A stretch of DNA of 64,000 nucleotides from Saprospiraceae bacterium (GTDB lineage: Bacteria; Bacteroidota; Bacteroidia; Chitinophagales; Saprospiraceae), in the NCBI GenBank assembly GCA_020627535.1, contig JAHDGU010000003.1, positions 1-64,000 of the forward strand, in the 5' to 3' direction. Of the stretch, positions 35,821-45,331 are shown piece after piece (position 1 is the stretch's first letter; each line of letters opens with the position of its first letter). The notes under the pieces are model-generated. The model saw nothing but the letters and a program-made list of their open reading frames with translations. It searched no databases and had not been told where the DNA came from. A program made the translations under genes and the position numbers.

Positions 35821-36828
35821 ATGCATGATTCCACGATCATATTAGCCATTGAGAGCAGCTGCGACGATACCGCCGCCTCTGTGATCCGTGATGGCAAGAT
35901 CATTTCTCAGAGCCTCTCATCTCAGCTAGACCATGCCAAATACGGAGGTGTAATTCCAGAGTTGGCTTCACGCAAGCACGAGGAGCTTATACTACCGGTG
36001 GTCATGGAATCTTTGAGAAATGCGGACACGACTCAGGAGGAGCTCAGTGCCGTAGCATTTACCCAAGGCCCAGGACTCCTCGGTGCTCTCATCGTAGGTA
36101 CAGTGTTTGCCAAAGGATTGGCTCATGCACTGGACCTGCCGCTCATCGCCGTCCACCATATGCAAGCGCATGTCTTGAGTAATTTCATCGAAGAACCTCA
36201 TCCAGAGTTCCCATTTCTATGTCTCACCATCAGCGGTGGACACACGCAGATCGTAAAGGTGAAGGATCATTTAGCCATGAAGGTCATAGGTCAGACCAGG
36301 GATGATGCGGCTGGTGAGGCATTTGACAAGATCGGCAAGATGCTTGGTATGGACTATCCTGCCGGACCAGAGCTTGATCGCCTAGCTGCGCTGGGCCATC
36401 CGATCTATGAGTTTCCCGAACCTGAAATAGATGGACTGGACTTTAGTTTCTCCGGTCTCAAGACAGCTGTAAAATACTTCTTGAGAGATCAGATCAAACG
36501 TGATCCATCCTTTATCGAAAACCATCTCCATGATATTTGTGCCTCGGTGCAAGATCGCATCTGTTCTATCCTCATGCACAAAGTGATCCTTGCTAGCGAG
36601 CAGACAAGCATCAAGACTATTGCTTTGGCAGGAGGTGTGTCAGCGAATAGTGGTATGCGTGAGATGCTAGAGCAAGAGGCGTCCTCCCGATCGTGGAAGG
36701 TACACTACCCTGGTAAAAAATACTGTACAGACAATGCCAGCATGATTGCTATCACAGCTCACTACAAGTATCTACAGAGGGAGTTTGTCACACAAGAAGT
36801 TCAGGCACATCCACGCATGGACTGGTAG
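35821..36828 (+). CDS. tsaD: tRNA N6-adenosine threonylcarbamoyltransferase
   Basis: The 335-residue protein has ILAIESSCDDTAASV at the start, the metal-binding H113-M-Q-A-H117, FLCLTISGGHTQIV, and ALAGGVSANSGMRE near the end. It transfers threonylcarbamoyl to A37 of ANN-decoding tRNAs, with TsaB/TsaE partners encoded elsewhere. It is transcribed alone, divergent from the membrane protein gene and convergent with the DUF697-like gene (2-base gap). Confidence 0.96.
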   Translation: MHDSTIILAIESSCDDTAASVIRDGKIISQSLSSQLDHAKYGGVIPELASRKHEELILPVVMESLRNADTTQEELSAVAFTQGPGLLGALIVGTVFAKGLAHALDLPLIAVHHMQAHVLSNFIEEPHPEFPFLCLTISGGHTQIVKVKDHLAMKVIGQTRDDAAGEAFDKIGKMLGMDYPAGPELDRLAALGHPIYEFPEPEIDGLDFSFSGLKTAVKYFLRDQIKRDPSFIENHLHDICASVQDRICSILMHKVILASEQTSIKTIALAGGVSANSGMREMLEQEASSRSWKVHYPGKKYCTDNASMIAITAHYKYLQREFVTQEVQAHPRMDW

Positions 36829-36830
36829 GA

Positions 36831-37517
36831 CTAGTCATCCAGCTCAGAGAGAAGTCCTTTCTTGATCTTGTCGTACTCATCATCATCTATGGCGCCATTG
36901 TCTTTAAGCTCTGTCAACTGCTTCAGCTCATCAAGTATCGCTTTTGCCTTGCTTTGGCTAGACGAAGATTTCTTTGATTCACTTTTTGTACTCTGAGCAT
37001 CATTGTTATTGGCTGCCTCATCAGGCCTATCAGTTGCTTTCTGCTGAGCGGATTCTTCTTTGAGGTCTCTTGCGACTTTCTTGCCCTTTTCAAACTGTTC
37101 GTCGTACATCTTCTTGAGGCGAGATGTATCAAAGTCTAGGATCGTCCCTCCAGTCTCAAAATGCTTACGAAATACCTGGCCCACGGCGTAGGTAGAGGCA
37201 CCGCTGAGCACTGACATAGACACACTTCCAAGTACGGTCCCTACTCCAGGAATAAATTTGATCGCCTGTGCACCCAGTCTTGCTACACCAGAACCGGTAA
37301 GTGCGGATACGATTGCCTTCCCATCATTTTCGCGAAAGCTGACTTCGTACAACTTGCAAAGCTGTCTGACCAGATCAAGCTGTATGGCACCCACCGCAAA
37401 GAAATCCACTATGGGCACAGGTATAAGGCCTGCTCCCATGGACCACAGGACATGGTTTTTGATCAGTTTGTCCCCATTGATTTCTCTCTCACGTATGTCA
37501 TTTTCGTTCATGGTCAT
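36831..37517 (-). CDS. DUF697-like membrane protein with C-terminal SHOCT-type motif
   Basis: The 228-residue protein has two amphipathic/hydrophobic helices in the pattern of DUF697/YcjF-type proteins (SMGAGLIPVPIVDFFAVGAI, then FIPGVGTVLGSVSMSVLSGA). A charged Lys/Glu/Ser-rich linker follows, then a short C-terminal SHOCT motif (LTELKDNGAIDDDEYDKIKK), thought to aid oligomerisation or membrane association. Function unknown. ATG at 37517 or 37511. Confidence 0.75.
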   Translation of the reverse strand: MTMNENDIREREINGDKLIKNHVLWSMGAGLIPVPIVDFFAVGAIQLDLVRQLCKLYEVSFRENDGKAIVSALTGSGVARLGAQAIKFIPGVGTVLGSVSMSVLSGASTYAVGQVFRKHFETGGTILDFDTSRLKKMYDEQFEKGKKVARDLKEESAQQKATDRPDEAANNNDAQSTKSESKKSSSSQSKAKAILDELKQLTELKDNGAIDDDEYDKIKKGLLSELDD

Positions 37518-37554
37518 CGCCTTTTATTACAAATATGGACAAGCCACACTGAAG

Positions 37555-37568
37555 GGCTTTCGCCAAAA
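37555..37568 (-). repeat. T-run/GNRA mini-hairpin (stem GGC/GCC, loop GAAA)
   Basis: Intergenic copy between the macroglobulin and DUF697-like genes. Confidence 0.65.
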
Positions 37569-37603
37569 TCGTCGATCTCCGCGATTTTCTCGATCAATGC
37601 GAC

Positions 37604-40600
37604 TCAACGCTCGTCAATACTCAGTCTTCTGCCATCACTGTGTGCACGATATTCAGGGGCATACATACTCTCTATGAGGCAATGTCCATTGCTGAAGTCA
37701 CCTGGATGTTGTACTCGGAGTGAGTACTCAAATACGTACTGCCCTGGATAGATTTTCTCAATGAAAAAGTGCGTAGCCATATCTCGCGTGCTCTGATAAT
37801 AACTCAGGCCTTCCTGCCATCTGTGTCGACTCAGTGTCTCGGTCGGCTCCAATCCAGCAGCTCTGTAGTCTTTCATGTGGATATATTCCATTTCCCTGTC
37901 TGCTTCTAGTGTGATCCTCACTATGATCTCGTCTCCTGGTGCAAAGCGATCATTTTCATCCAAGAGCTCTAGCGCTCTACCTTGTGTATTCAGATCACGC
38001 ACATAAAGCTCCTTCTTCAATTGAAGAGGCCCCTCTGCATCCTTGGATTCAATCTTATCTCGATTAGCAAAGTACTGCCAGTGTACGGCACCCCAAGCAA
38101 TATGCTCATTGGGATTGGAGACCGTGATTTTCGCAGATTTTGCCGAAAGGCCCGAGACTGCAAGATCACGCTTATAATATAGACTACCCGCTTGTGCGTC
38201 AGTGCCCTCAGATAGATCTTGGCCATCGATGACGACAGATGCAAGAGCTGATTTCACGAGCCAGTCATCACCGCTCAGAAGCAATGAATAAATAGCCCAA
38301 GCTGTGGCCTTCGTCGTCTTCCAGCTATTGGCCTGCTTGTTTTTCAATAGCCAGATCCTAAGCTCGTCTACGACATCAGATTGATTCATGGTCTCAAATA
38401 GTTCTATCATGAGTGCGTGAGTCTCGATCGGGCGCTCATACCAGCCATGGCCTCGAGTTGATTTCCAGTACATCCCTAGCTCATCATGGCTGATACTTCT
38501 CTCCACGATGGACTGCAATAGTGTAGACAAGGCTTGTGTCTCGCCCATATCCCAGAGGACGAATGCCATGTAGCCTTGCATATGAAGTGATCGTTCATTG
38601 CGATACCTCAAGACTTGTGATCTATAGTAGTCCACGATATTCTGGTCTAGTCCAGTTTGATTCCATTCCTTGGATCTGGACATGGTATAGAGGTAGTGTA
38701 GCGCATATCCGCTCAGATGATCATCATCCCACTTGAATCTTGATGGATTGCGTCGTTTGGCTTCTTCGAGGCGCCGATACTCCTCCGCCAGTTCTCGGTT
38801 AAGATATTGTTGAGCCTTAGATATCGCTGCTGCAAACTGCTTCTTTTGTTCTATCGTGAGGACTCCTAGTGCCTCGAGATGTGTCCACCACTCCACTAAA
38901 TGGAGAGTGATTCTTCGATTGGGTCTTCCACCGGCAAACCAAGGCCAGGCACCATTTCCGAGCTGCATATTCGTCACTCGATCAAGTATAGATTTAGCCT
39001 CTTGAGACATTTTATTGAAATCAAATAGTAGGGCTATCTGCTGCATGCGCTGCGTCTCGGACTTGGCTTCCATGAGCCAAGGGGTCTCTTCAATCAACGC
39101 CGCCTTGAGTTCTTCATTCTGCAAGAGTTTGGACTTGAGCTCGTCTTCGCCTTCCCATTGCTCAAAGATTTTCTTGATAGATGGCTTGCTCGTAGCAACA
39201 TGAGCGGCAAGGGCATTTGCATAGAACTTCGAGAACAGCTGCTCTGCGCATTCATGTGGAAAGTCTTGTAGATATGGCAAAGCTTGTACGGCATACCAGA
39301 CAGGATTAGAACTAAACTCTACTGAGAGTCGATGGGTCTTGATATGATCTTGATCGAGCTTTCGCTCAAATGAAGTGAAGAAAAACTCTCTCTCCTCACC
39401 AGCTCTAATCGGCAGAGGTAGCGATTCTGTAACAAGAACTCGATTGGTCAAGATGGGGATGGTGCGTTCCTCACCGTCACTATGTCTATCACCTTGGACT
39501 AGCGCTCTCACTGTAGCAGCTCCAGTATAGTCATCTGACACATTGATCGGCCAGTAGACATTGACAGATTGATTCGCCGGAATAGAGACACTCCTCCGCA
39601 GTGCTTCAGAGCAAGATATCTTCTCGTGCACTTGACCATATTCATCCAAGAGTGAAAGCTCTACACTGACAGACTGATCCTGATCCGTGAGATTCACAAG
39701 CTTGGTGGGGATCTTGATATCGTCTCCTTCTCTGAGAAATCTCGGCATCAAAATATTGACACTCAGATCTTTCTTTGTCACCAGTGAAAGCTTCTGAGTT
39801 CCCATGCGAAACTCCTTGTCATGAGACCAAAGCAGAAGATTCCATCTCGTCAGTGACTCAGGCATCTTGAATTCAAAACTGACATTCCCATCTTGGTCTG
39901 ATTCTAGTTGGGGATAGAAAAAGACGCTCTCCGCAAAGTCAGAACGTATGGCTGGCTCCTCCTTTGGCATATTCGAGTCATTGGCAAGTTGGTCTGCCAT
40001 GACTCCGCCACTTTCTTCCATCACCTCCCGATCTACAGGAGCACTTGTTGGCTGAGCTCGTCGAGACTTCGATCTCATCACCTTGACTTCATCAAGCACC
40101 ATGTCAGTACCGTGATATCCACCACCATAGCCACCGTACCATCCATGCCAATTGAGTTGAGGATAGGACGGATATCTGATCTCGTGATTTTCTCCTGGAC
40201 GCGGATACCATTCCATATTGAGATAAAAATTGGGGTACCACTGCCTGATTGCCTGGCCTCGATATGTCCTCGATGGGAACAATGATGGTACTGCCCAGCG
40301 GTGATCTACAAATGCGTCTAGACTCGCATCGTACATGGCTGCCAATATCTCTGCTCTGACTCCTTCAGCTTGATGATTGCTGATTTTGACGGTGTAAGAC
40401 TCTTCTTCTCCTGGCTCGAGCTCTTCCCGGAAGGTTTCCAATTTGATTTCTAAGTTCTTGTGATGGTATGGCACATTGACAGTCCGTGATGCCTGATAGT
40501 GTCTGTTGTCAAAGTAGGTCGAGGCAAAGAGAGAGAAAGCACCATGTTGATTCACCTTACTTCTTTGATCGTGAGCTTTGGCTCCTATCACAATGGCCGT

Positions 40601-43600
40601 CTGATCTAAGGAGGACATTTCGCCACGGTACAGATATACATCCGAACTTGTAGAAAACATCCACTTGCTCAACGCAATCTGACCTGGTCCGTGGTCTTCT
40701 TGTCCCGTATGGTCAGTGATTGCTTCATCAAGGACTCCAGTCGCGCCTAAGATGTGCAAGAAGCGTTCCTCCACGTATGGTTCTCCTTTGGCGCCGATGA
40801 GCTTCAGAGTGAGCTTATAACTTCCAGCCGCTAAGCTTGACAGGTCAAAGCTTGCCTCAGTGGTAGCTCGCTCACTCTGTGCATAGGATTGGTCAAGCGT
40901 TTTCCAATTACCCACTTTGTCCTCCTCCTTGTATGGGAGATGTGGAAACCAGGATTGCCATTCTTCTTCACTATGGATATAGGCAGAGGGCTCCGGCCAC
41001 AGTCGTGAGTGAATAAACTGAACTGGCCTTTGCAGTTTCTCCACCCTCATTTCAACATTTGACTGGATTGAGTTACCGTCAAGATTGGTGACAGAAACAG
41101 AAATAGGCTTCAGCCGATCTTTGGTCGTATACGTCTCAGGATTCCACGTCGCTCTCAGACTCATATATCCGATATTAAAAGAGCGTGTTGCGGACTGCGT
41201 TTCGCCAGTCTGATCTATCACATCAATTTCTACCCTGTACACAAATACTGGCTTCAACTCGCGCTGGACACTGAGGTCTGGAATCGCTGAAAAGGAAATA
41301 TTGAAACCACCCTTCTCATCTGTGGTAGTCTCCCCACCACCAAGTAGGATATCATCTCTAGACATCATGTTCAAGTAGCGACCATATCTCCAAGGCAAAC
41401 AAGGATAGCTCACCTGGCGATAGACCCTATACTTCACTTGAGCATTGTCCAATCCATATGAGGCCAGTGCCATGGCAGTTCCTTTGATATTGACATCGTC
41501 ATCTAGCACATACTCTTGCTCAAGGTCCTTGAGTTTCACTTCGAAATTTGGTCTCTTATAGTCCTCGACTCTTATCGCATGGTTGCCATAGTGCTTTTGG
41601 GTACTTATTCTATATTGTCCATTGAGACGACCTCTCGGGATACTAAAGCTGCCAGAGGCTGAGCCAAACTCATTGGATACTAGTTCTAGAGATTTGATGA
41701 GTTCTCCGTTGGCATCATTGAGAGTGACAGTGACGGACTGATTGCTCGCTAGTCTCGGCTCTTGATCCTGAACGTTGGTGTACAGTATGGTCTTGAAGTG
41801 CAGCTGCTGCCCTTGACGATAGATCGCTCGATCTGTAAATATGAGTGCCTGATCGCGCTGTCTCTGTGGTTTGTATCCCTGTCTATATTGAATCCGCTCT
41901 TCAGGGAAGTAGATGTCATTGCCTTTCTTTAGCTTGACCATATGACCTCGCTTATTGGCTATTGGGACACGTCCATCTCTGTCGGTGCTCGCATCTGATC
42001 TGAATACAAGTTGAGATCTCCTCCGATTATAGTCTGTTTCATAAAACTCGACTTCGACACCTGCCTTTGCTGCCCCATCAGCTCTGTCCACGATCTGCAA
42101 GTAGCCATCCTCTTCGTAGGCTGATACTTGCCAAAAGGCAATATTGGTCACTTGTACCATCTTGGCTCCTAGAAATCCGTGACTGCGGTCAAATGATGGA
42201 TCAGCACTCATGATGATGCCATAGAGTCCTACTGGGAGAGCATCGATCTTGGATTCCACGATACGCTGCTTGTAATCGGACTGACTGGGAAGGTCCAGCT
42301 CCCAAGATGTCACGTTTTCTCTCTTGGTAAAGTAGTTCAAGTAATCCTCTATACCACCTTCGTACAGGGCGGTAACATCGGATTCCTTGAGACGCACTAC
42401 ACGCAGGTATACCTTGTCAAGATTGCGATATCTCAAACTGAATGGAAATGGCTTGTCTGGCAGCACTGCTGATTCCAACTGCGCACTCATTTCTTTGTTG
42501 GAAATGGAAGCGACCAAATTTCTTGCTTTGTTCGCTCCATTGGTTTGCGGATATGACGCGATGATGTCTTGGGCTAGAGACATGGCCACTACCAAAGTGT
42601 AGTCACTGCTGGCCTTCATCCACGGCTGATTTTCCTGATTGCGGGCAAGATTGCTGATGTGCTCTGCCTTGCGATATAGCACTTCAGCTTTTGCCTCTGG
42701 ATCGCTGGTGACTCGAACAAGTCCATCCCAGGCAAGAATGAGCAATTCATTTTTGTCTGATAATGCCGATTTCTGATATGCCCAGTCGAGTCGAGCGAGA
42801 TCGGCATTTACCATGGATCGCGAGCGAGAGGTGCTCTGATGAAATGCTATCAAATCTTGATATGTCATCAAGATCTCCTGTACCCTAGTATTGCCGAAGG
42901 ACAGATTGGATGAAATAAACTCTTTAGCTGGTGCGAATAGGCTTTTGTCAAGAAGATATTTTCCCGCAGGATCGACTTGATAGTCGCGAGAGCCATTTTG
43001 TAAGTGCATCAACTTGCGATGAGCAAGTAGATCATACAGAGTTGAGCTATTTGGGTCAAGGGTCTTATCCTGATTGGTGACGATGAGACTGTACTCATCT
43101 AGCGGCGTTTCTTTGAGGATATCTTGAGCCTCCGTCGATGCTATGTACCATAGATCAGATTCCTCATAGATACGTCGAGCCGACCATTCGCCAAGATCTT
43201 GACCTTCATCACTGCTGGCAATGGCTGTTCTTTGATTGATCCGCCAAAGATTGCTATTGACATACCGCGCGTATAGCTCCCCTAGCATTGATTTGGCCAC
43301 TGAGGCCGATGGCTCCTCCAGGTCTGTCACCTGGGACTTGAAGTAATCTATTGCCTTGATGGAACCGCTTTCTTCATACTGCTCGATGAGCTGTCCTCTA
43401 TACATGAGTGCTTTGAGCAGTTGAGGATGATTATCGTCCATTTTGGCGAAAGCCATAAGCTCATCTAATGGCTCCACCATCGACTCCACCAAGCCTTGAT
43501 CACGAAGACTATCGATCTTCTTCCAGTATTTGTCATAGCTAAGGTCTTTCACAGGTAGGCTATCTGTAGCAGATTTTTGAGTCTTGCATGAGTGAGATAA

Positions 43601-43642
43601 CATCGCGAAGGAGAGTGCGAACAGGAGTAATATCCTATACAT
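37604..43642 (-). CDS. Bacterial alpha-2-macroglobulin with thioester motif
   Basis: This is the largest gene in the window (2012 residues). A signal sequence ends near LSHSCK (possibly a lipoprotein, although the lipobox is weak). About 550 residues of helical/repeat-like sequence lead into macroglobulin MG domains, including an MG2-type strand with ALIFTDRAIYRQGQQLHFK. An A2M domain (FFYPQLESDQDGNVSFEF) starts near 1240, and the thioester motif C1465-A-E-Q1468 begins the terpenoid-cyclase-like barrel. Family members trap proteases in the periplasm. Unlike the proteobacterial gene, no pbpC is adjacent. Near residue 1180 there is a TonB-plug-like segment (DMVLDEVKVM). Confidence 0.9.
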   Translation of the reverse strand: MYRILLLFALSFAMLSHSCKTQKSATDSLPVKDLSYDKYWKKIDSLRDQGLVESMVEPLDELMAFAKMDDNHPQLLKALMYRGQLIEQYEESGSIKAIDYFKSQVTDLEEPSASVAKSMLGELYARYVNSNLWRINQRTAIASSDEGQDLGEWSARRIYEESDLWYIASTEAQDILKETPLDEYSLIVTNQDKTLDPNSSTLYDLLAHRKLMHLQNGSRDYQVDPAGKYLLDKSLFAPAKEFISSNLSFGNTRVQEILMTYQDLIAFHQSTSRSRSMVNADLARLDWAYQKSALSDKNELLILAWDGLVRVTSDPEAKAEVLYRKAEHISNLARNQENQPWMKASSDYTLVVAMSLAQDIIASYPQTNGANKARNLVASISNKEMSAQLESAVLPDKPFPFSLRYRNLDKVYLRVVRLKESDVTALYEGGIEDYLNYFTKRENVTSWELDLPSQSDYKQRIVESKIDALPVGLYGIIMSADPSFDRSHGFLGAKMVQVTNIAFWQVSAYEEDGYLQIVDRADGAAKAGVEVEFYETDYNRRRSQLVFRSDASTDRDGRVPIANKRGHMVKLKKGNDIYFPEERIQYRQGYKPQRQRDQALIFTDRAIYRQGQQLHFKTILYTNVQDQEPRLASNQSVTVTLNDANGELIKSLELVSNEFGSASGSFSIPRGRLNGQYRISTQKHYGNHAIRVEDYKRPNFEVKLKDLEQEYVLDDDVNIKGTAMALASYGLDNAQVKYRVYRQVSYPCLPWRYGRYLNMMSRDDILLGGGETTTDEKGGFNISFSAIPDLSVQRELKPVFVYRVEIDVIDQTGETQSATRSFNIGYMSLRATWNPETYTTKDRLKPISVSVTNLDGNSIQSNVEMRVEKLQRPVQFIHSRLWPEPSAYIHSEEEWQSWFPHLPYKEEDKVGNWKTLDQSYAQSERATTEASFDLSSLAAGSYKLTLKLIGAKGEPYVEERFLHILGATGVLDEAITDHTGQEDHGPGQIALSKWMFSTSSDVYLYRGEMSSLDQTAIVIGAKAHDQRSKVNQHGAFSLFASTYFDNRHYQASRTVNVPYHHKNLEIKLETFREELEPGEEESYTVKISNHQAEGVRAEILAAMYDASLDAFVDHRWAVPSLFPSRTYRGQAIRQWYPNFYLNMEWYPRPGENHEIRYPSYPQLNWHGWYGGYGGGYHGTDMVLDEVKVMRSKSRRAQPTSAPVDREVMEESGGVMADQLANDSNMPKEEPAIRSDFAESVFFYPQLESDQDGNVSFEFKMPESLTRWNLLLWSHDKEFRMGTQKLSLVTKKDLSVNILMPRFLREGDDIKIPTKLVNLTDQDQSVSVELSLLDEYGQVHEKISCSEALRRSVSIPANQSVNVYWPINVSDDYTGAATVRALVQGDRHSDGEERTIPILTNRVLVTESLPLPIRAGEEREFFFTSFERKLDQDHIKTHRLSVEFSSNPVWYAVQALPYLQDFPHECAEQLFSKFYANALAAHVATSKPSIKKIFEQWEGEDELKSKLLQNEELKAALIEETPWLMEAKSETQRMQQIALLFDFNKMSQEAKSILDRVTNMQLGNGAWPWFAGGRPNRRITLHLVEWWTHLEALGVLTIEQKKQFAAAISKAQQYLNRELAEEYRRLEEAKRRNPSRFKWDDDHLSGYALHYLYTMSRSKEWNQTGLDQNIVDYYRSQVLRYRNERSLHMQGYMAFVLWDMGETQALSTLLQSIVERSISHDELGMYWKSTRGHGWYERPIETHALMIELFETMNQSDVVDELRIWLLKNKQANSWKTTKATAWAIYSLLLSGDDWLVKSALASVVIDGQDLSEGTDAQAGSLYYKRDLAVSGLSAKSAKITVSNPNEHIAWGAVHWQYFANRDKIESKDAEGPLQLKKELYVRDLNTQGRALELLDENDRFAPGDEIIVRITLEADREMEYIHMKDYRAAGLEPTETLSRHRWQEGLSYYQSTRDMATHFFIEKIYPGQYVFEYSLRVQHPGDFSNGHCLIESMYAPEYRAHSDGRRLSIDER
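38138..38151 (+). repeat. T-run/GNRA mini-hairpin (stem GCC/GGC, loop GAAA)
   Basis: Inside the macroglobulin gene, near the 3' end. Confidence 0.65.
39356..39370 (-). repeat. T-run/GNRA mini-hairpin (stem GAGC/GCTC, loop GAAA)
   Basis: Inside the macroglobulin gene, just downstream of the thioester-domain start region; third copy of the exact 16-mer. Confidence 0.75.
43441..43454 (+). repeat. T-run/GNRA mini-hairpin (stem GGC/GCC, loop GAAA)
   Basis: Near the 5' end of the macroglobulin gene, coding for AFAK, a different frame from the glnS copy. Confidence 0.65.
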
Positions 43643-43756
43643 AAAGAGTATTGCTTGGTTGTATGATATGATGTGGTCACTACGGTTAAAGTAGCGAATC
43701 TGGCGTCAATTAACGAATGTTTAAGAGTAGCTTTCTGCTCGAGAAACACATCTGAG

Positions 43757-44263
43757 ATGAATAGACAGATTGTCCTAGAAGATGAGATCCTTATGCTCAG
43801 ACCACTCCAAGCCTCTGATAGAGATGCGCTCTTTGCCATTGCTTCTGACCCTAAAATATGGGACCAGCACCACGCACGAAGATTTGAGCCTGAAGTCTTT
43901 GATCTGTTTTTCAAAGAATCTCTGGACTCAGGCGGCGCTTATTTGATCATTGACAAGAACTCGAATCGAGCAATTGGGAGCTCAAGATATCAAATCATCC
44001 CAGTGGTTGATGCTGTCGAGATTGGTTGGACCTTTTTTGATCGGTCTCATTGGGGTAAAGGAACAAATCGACGAGTCAAAAAGCTAATGGTCAACCATGC
44101 ACTGACAGGAAAGAGCGAAGTGATCTTCTATGTCTGGATACACAATTACAGATCTCAAAAGGCCATGACTAAGCTCGGGGCTCACTTGTCGTCCGATCCA
44201 GCCAAAGCACATGATAGCAAACCAGAAATCACATTGACCTATCTCATAGATCAGCCACTCTAG
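43757..44263 (+). CDS. GNAT family N-acetyltransferase (RimJ/RimL-like)
   Basis: The 168-residue product has the N-terminal LRPLQASDRDALFAIASDP helix-strand pattern of the Acetyltransf_3 group, a central EIGWTFFDRSHWGKGTNRRV segment standing in for the acetyl-CoA pyrophosphate loop, and the C-terminal NYRSQKAMTKLGAH element typical of RimJ/RimL-like enzymes. The target is unknown. ATG 43757 is used, because the frame from 43673 adds 28 unrelated residues. Confidence 0.85.
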   Translation: MNRQIVLEDEILMLRPLQASDRDALFAIASDPKIWDQHHARRFEPEVFDLFFKESLDSGGAYLIIDKNSNRAIGSSRYQIIPVVDAVEIGWTFFDRSHWGKGTNRRVKKLMVNHALTGKSEVIFYVWIHNYRSQKAMTKLGAHLSSDPAKAHDSKPEITLTYLIDQPL

Positions 44264-44268
44264 AGCCA

Positions 44269-45294
44269 TCAGAGGAAGCGATGAAGGGATATATCATGAG
44301 GTAAGTCCTTAGCTTCGAAAACATGTTCAAGGAGCGTTTTTGTGGTCCAAGGACCAAGTGAAGCGCCTTTTGTGCCAAGTCCATTGCATAATACAAGCTG
44401 GGATGTCTCGGGATGACAGCCCACGATCGGCTTGCGATCGACTGTGGTGGGCCGATAAGCTGATATGTGATCGACGATCTCAAAGTCACATCGCATCCGA
44501 GTATTCAGATGCTCTCGAAGAATCTCACCCAGCCTCTGACTAGGCTCATCAGACAGTGCCTCATGTTCGTAGTTGGAGCCAACCCAGAAGTGCTCTCTCC
44601 TACTCGTAGGGACAATAAAAAAGCGCTCCTTGACCATGAGGTCTTCAGGAATGTGTGGAGCTCGTATGATCAAGACATCACCTTTGGTGCGATGTACATG
44701 TTCTAGTGGAAATAGATCAGCATGTATGTGTGTAGCACCTTCAGCAAGAAAGGTCAAGGACGAGCTGTATGATTTACTCCATGGAATCGGTGCTTCATTC
44801 TTGGAGCACTCATAGTGAGCGGACATATAATCCCAGCTCGCCTGAACAAAAGCTGCTATGTGCAGCTGATGCGCCTGTAGTACTTCTCCAAAGATCTCAG
44901 CGCTGTAGTGATAGCAAGAAGGCAAACTTTGACTGGATACCATCTTACCAATGTAAGGCCGAGAGGCTTCTTGGTCTGATCTCATATCCCACTCTTGCTC
45001 GTCTCGATGATCTTTGAGCGCACGATATAGTCTTCTCTTCTGGAAGTATGATGTGCCTAGTTCTTTCTCTGCTCTGGTGTAAAACACCTTGGCCTCCTCC
45101 AGTAAAACTGGAAAATTCCAACTTAGCGCGAATTTGCGACCGGTGATCGGGTTGACTATGCCTGCACCTACATTGGAAGCACGTCGAAGATGATCACGAT
45201 CTCTCCAAGTGAAGCTGACACCTTCCCAATGCAACCTCCATGCGAGACAAGCGCCAGCAAGGCCTCCCCCGATTATATGTGCTTCGCTTGCCAT
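44269..45294 (-). CDS. FAD-dependent oxidoreductase (DAO/D-amino-acid-oxidase-like family)
   Basis: The 341-residue protein begins with a Rossmann dinucleotide motif (AHIIGGGLAGACLAWRL). It ends with the DAO-family closing segment (RPTTVDRKPIVGCHP, then VLCNGLGTKGASLGPW), where the second glycine-rich element contacts FAD. Similar to glycine oxidase- or MnmC2-like proteins; the substrate is unknown. The ATG 45294 fits the start of the fold; an upstream TTG/ATG extension adds 8 residues. It is convergent with the GNAT gene (5-base gap). Confidence 0.8.
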   Translation of the reverse strand: MASEAHIIGGGLAGACLAWRLHWEGVSFTWRDRDHLRRASNVGAGIVNPITGRKFALSWNFPVLLEEAKVFYTRAEKELGTSYFQKRRLYRALKDHRDEQEWDMRSDQEASRPYIGKMVSSQSLPSCYHYSAEIFGEVLQAHQLHIAAFVQASWDYMSAHYECSKNEAPIPWSKSYSSSLTFLAEGATHIHADLFPLEHVHRTKGDVLIIRAPHIPEDLMVKERFFIVPTSRREHFWVGSNYEHEALSDEPSQRLGEILREHLNTRMRCDFEIVDHISAYRPTTVDRKPIVGCHPETSQLVLCNGLGTKGASLGPWTTKTLLEHVFEAKDLPHDISLHRFL

Positions 45295-45331
45295 ATCTCG
45301 GACAAAACTACAGCACACAGATGAAGTCTCT

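Noticed and set aside
39908-40285. Plus-strand open frame of 125 codons inside the macroglobulin gene
   Set aside because: Antisense to a continuous, well-supported coding region; no start context or family resemblance.
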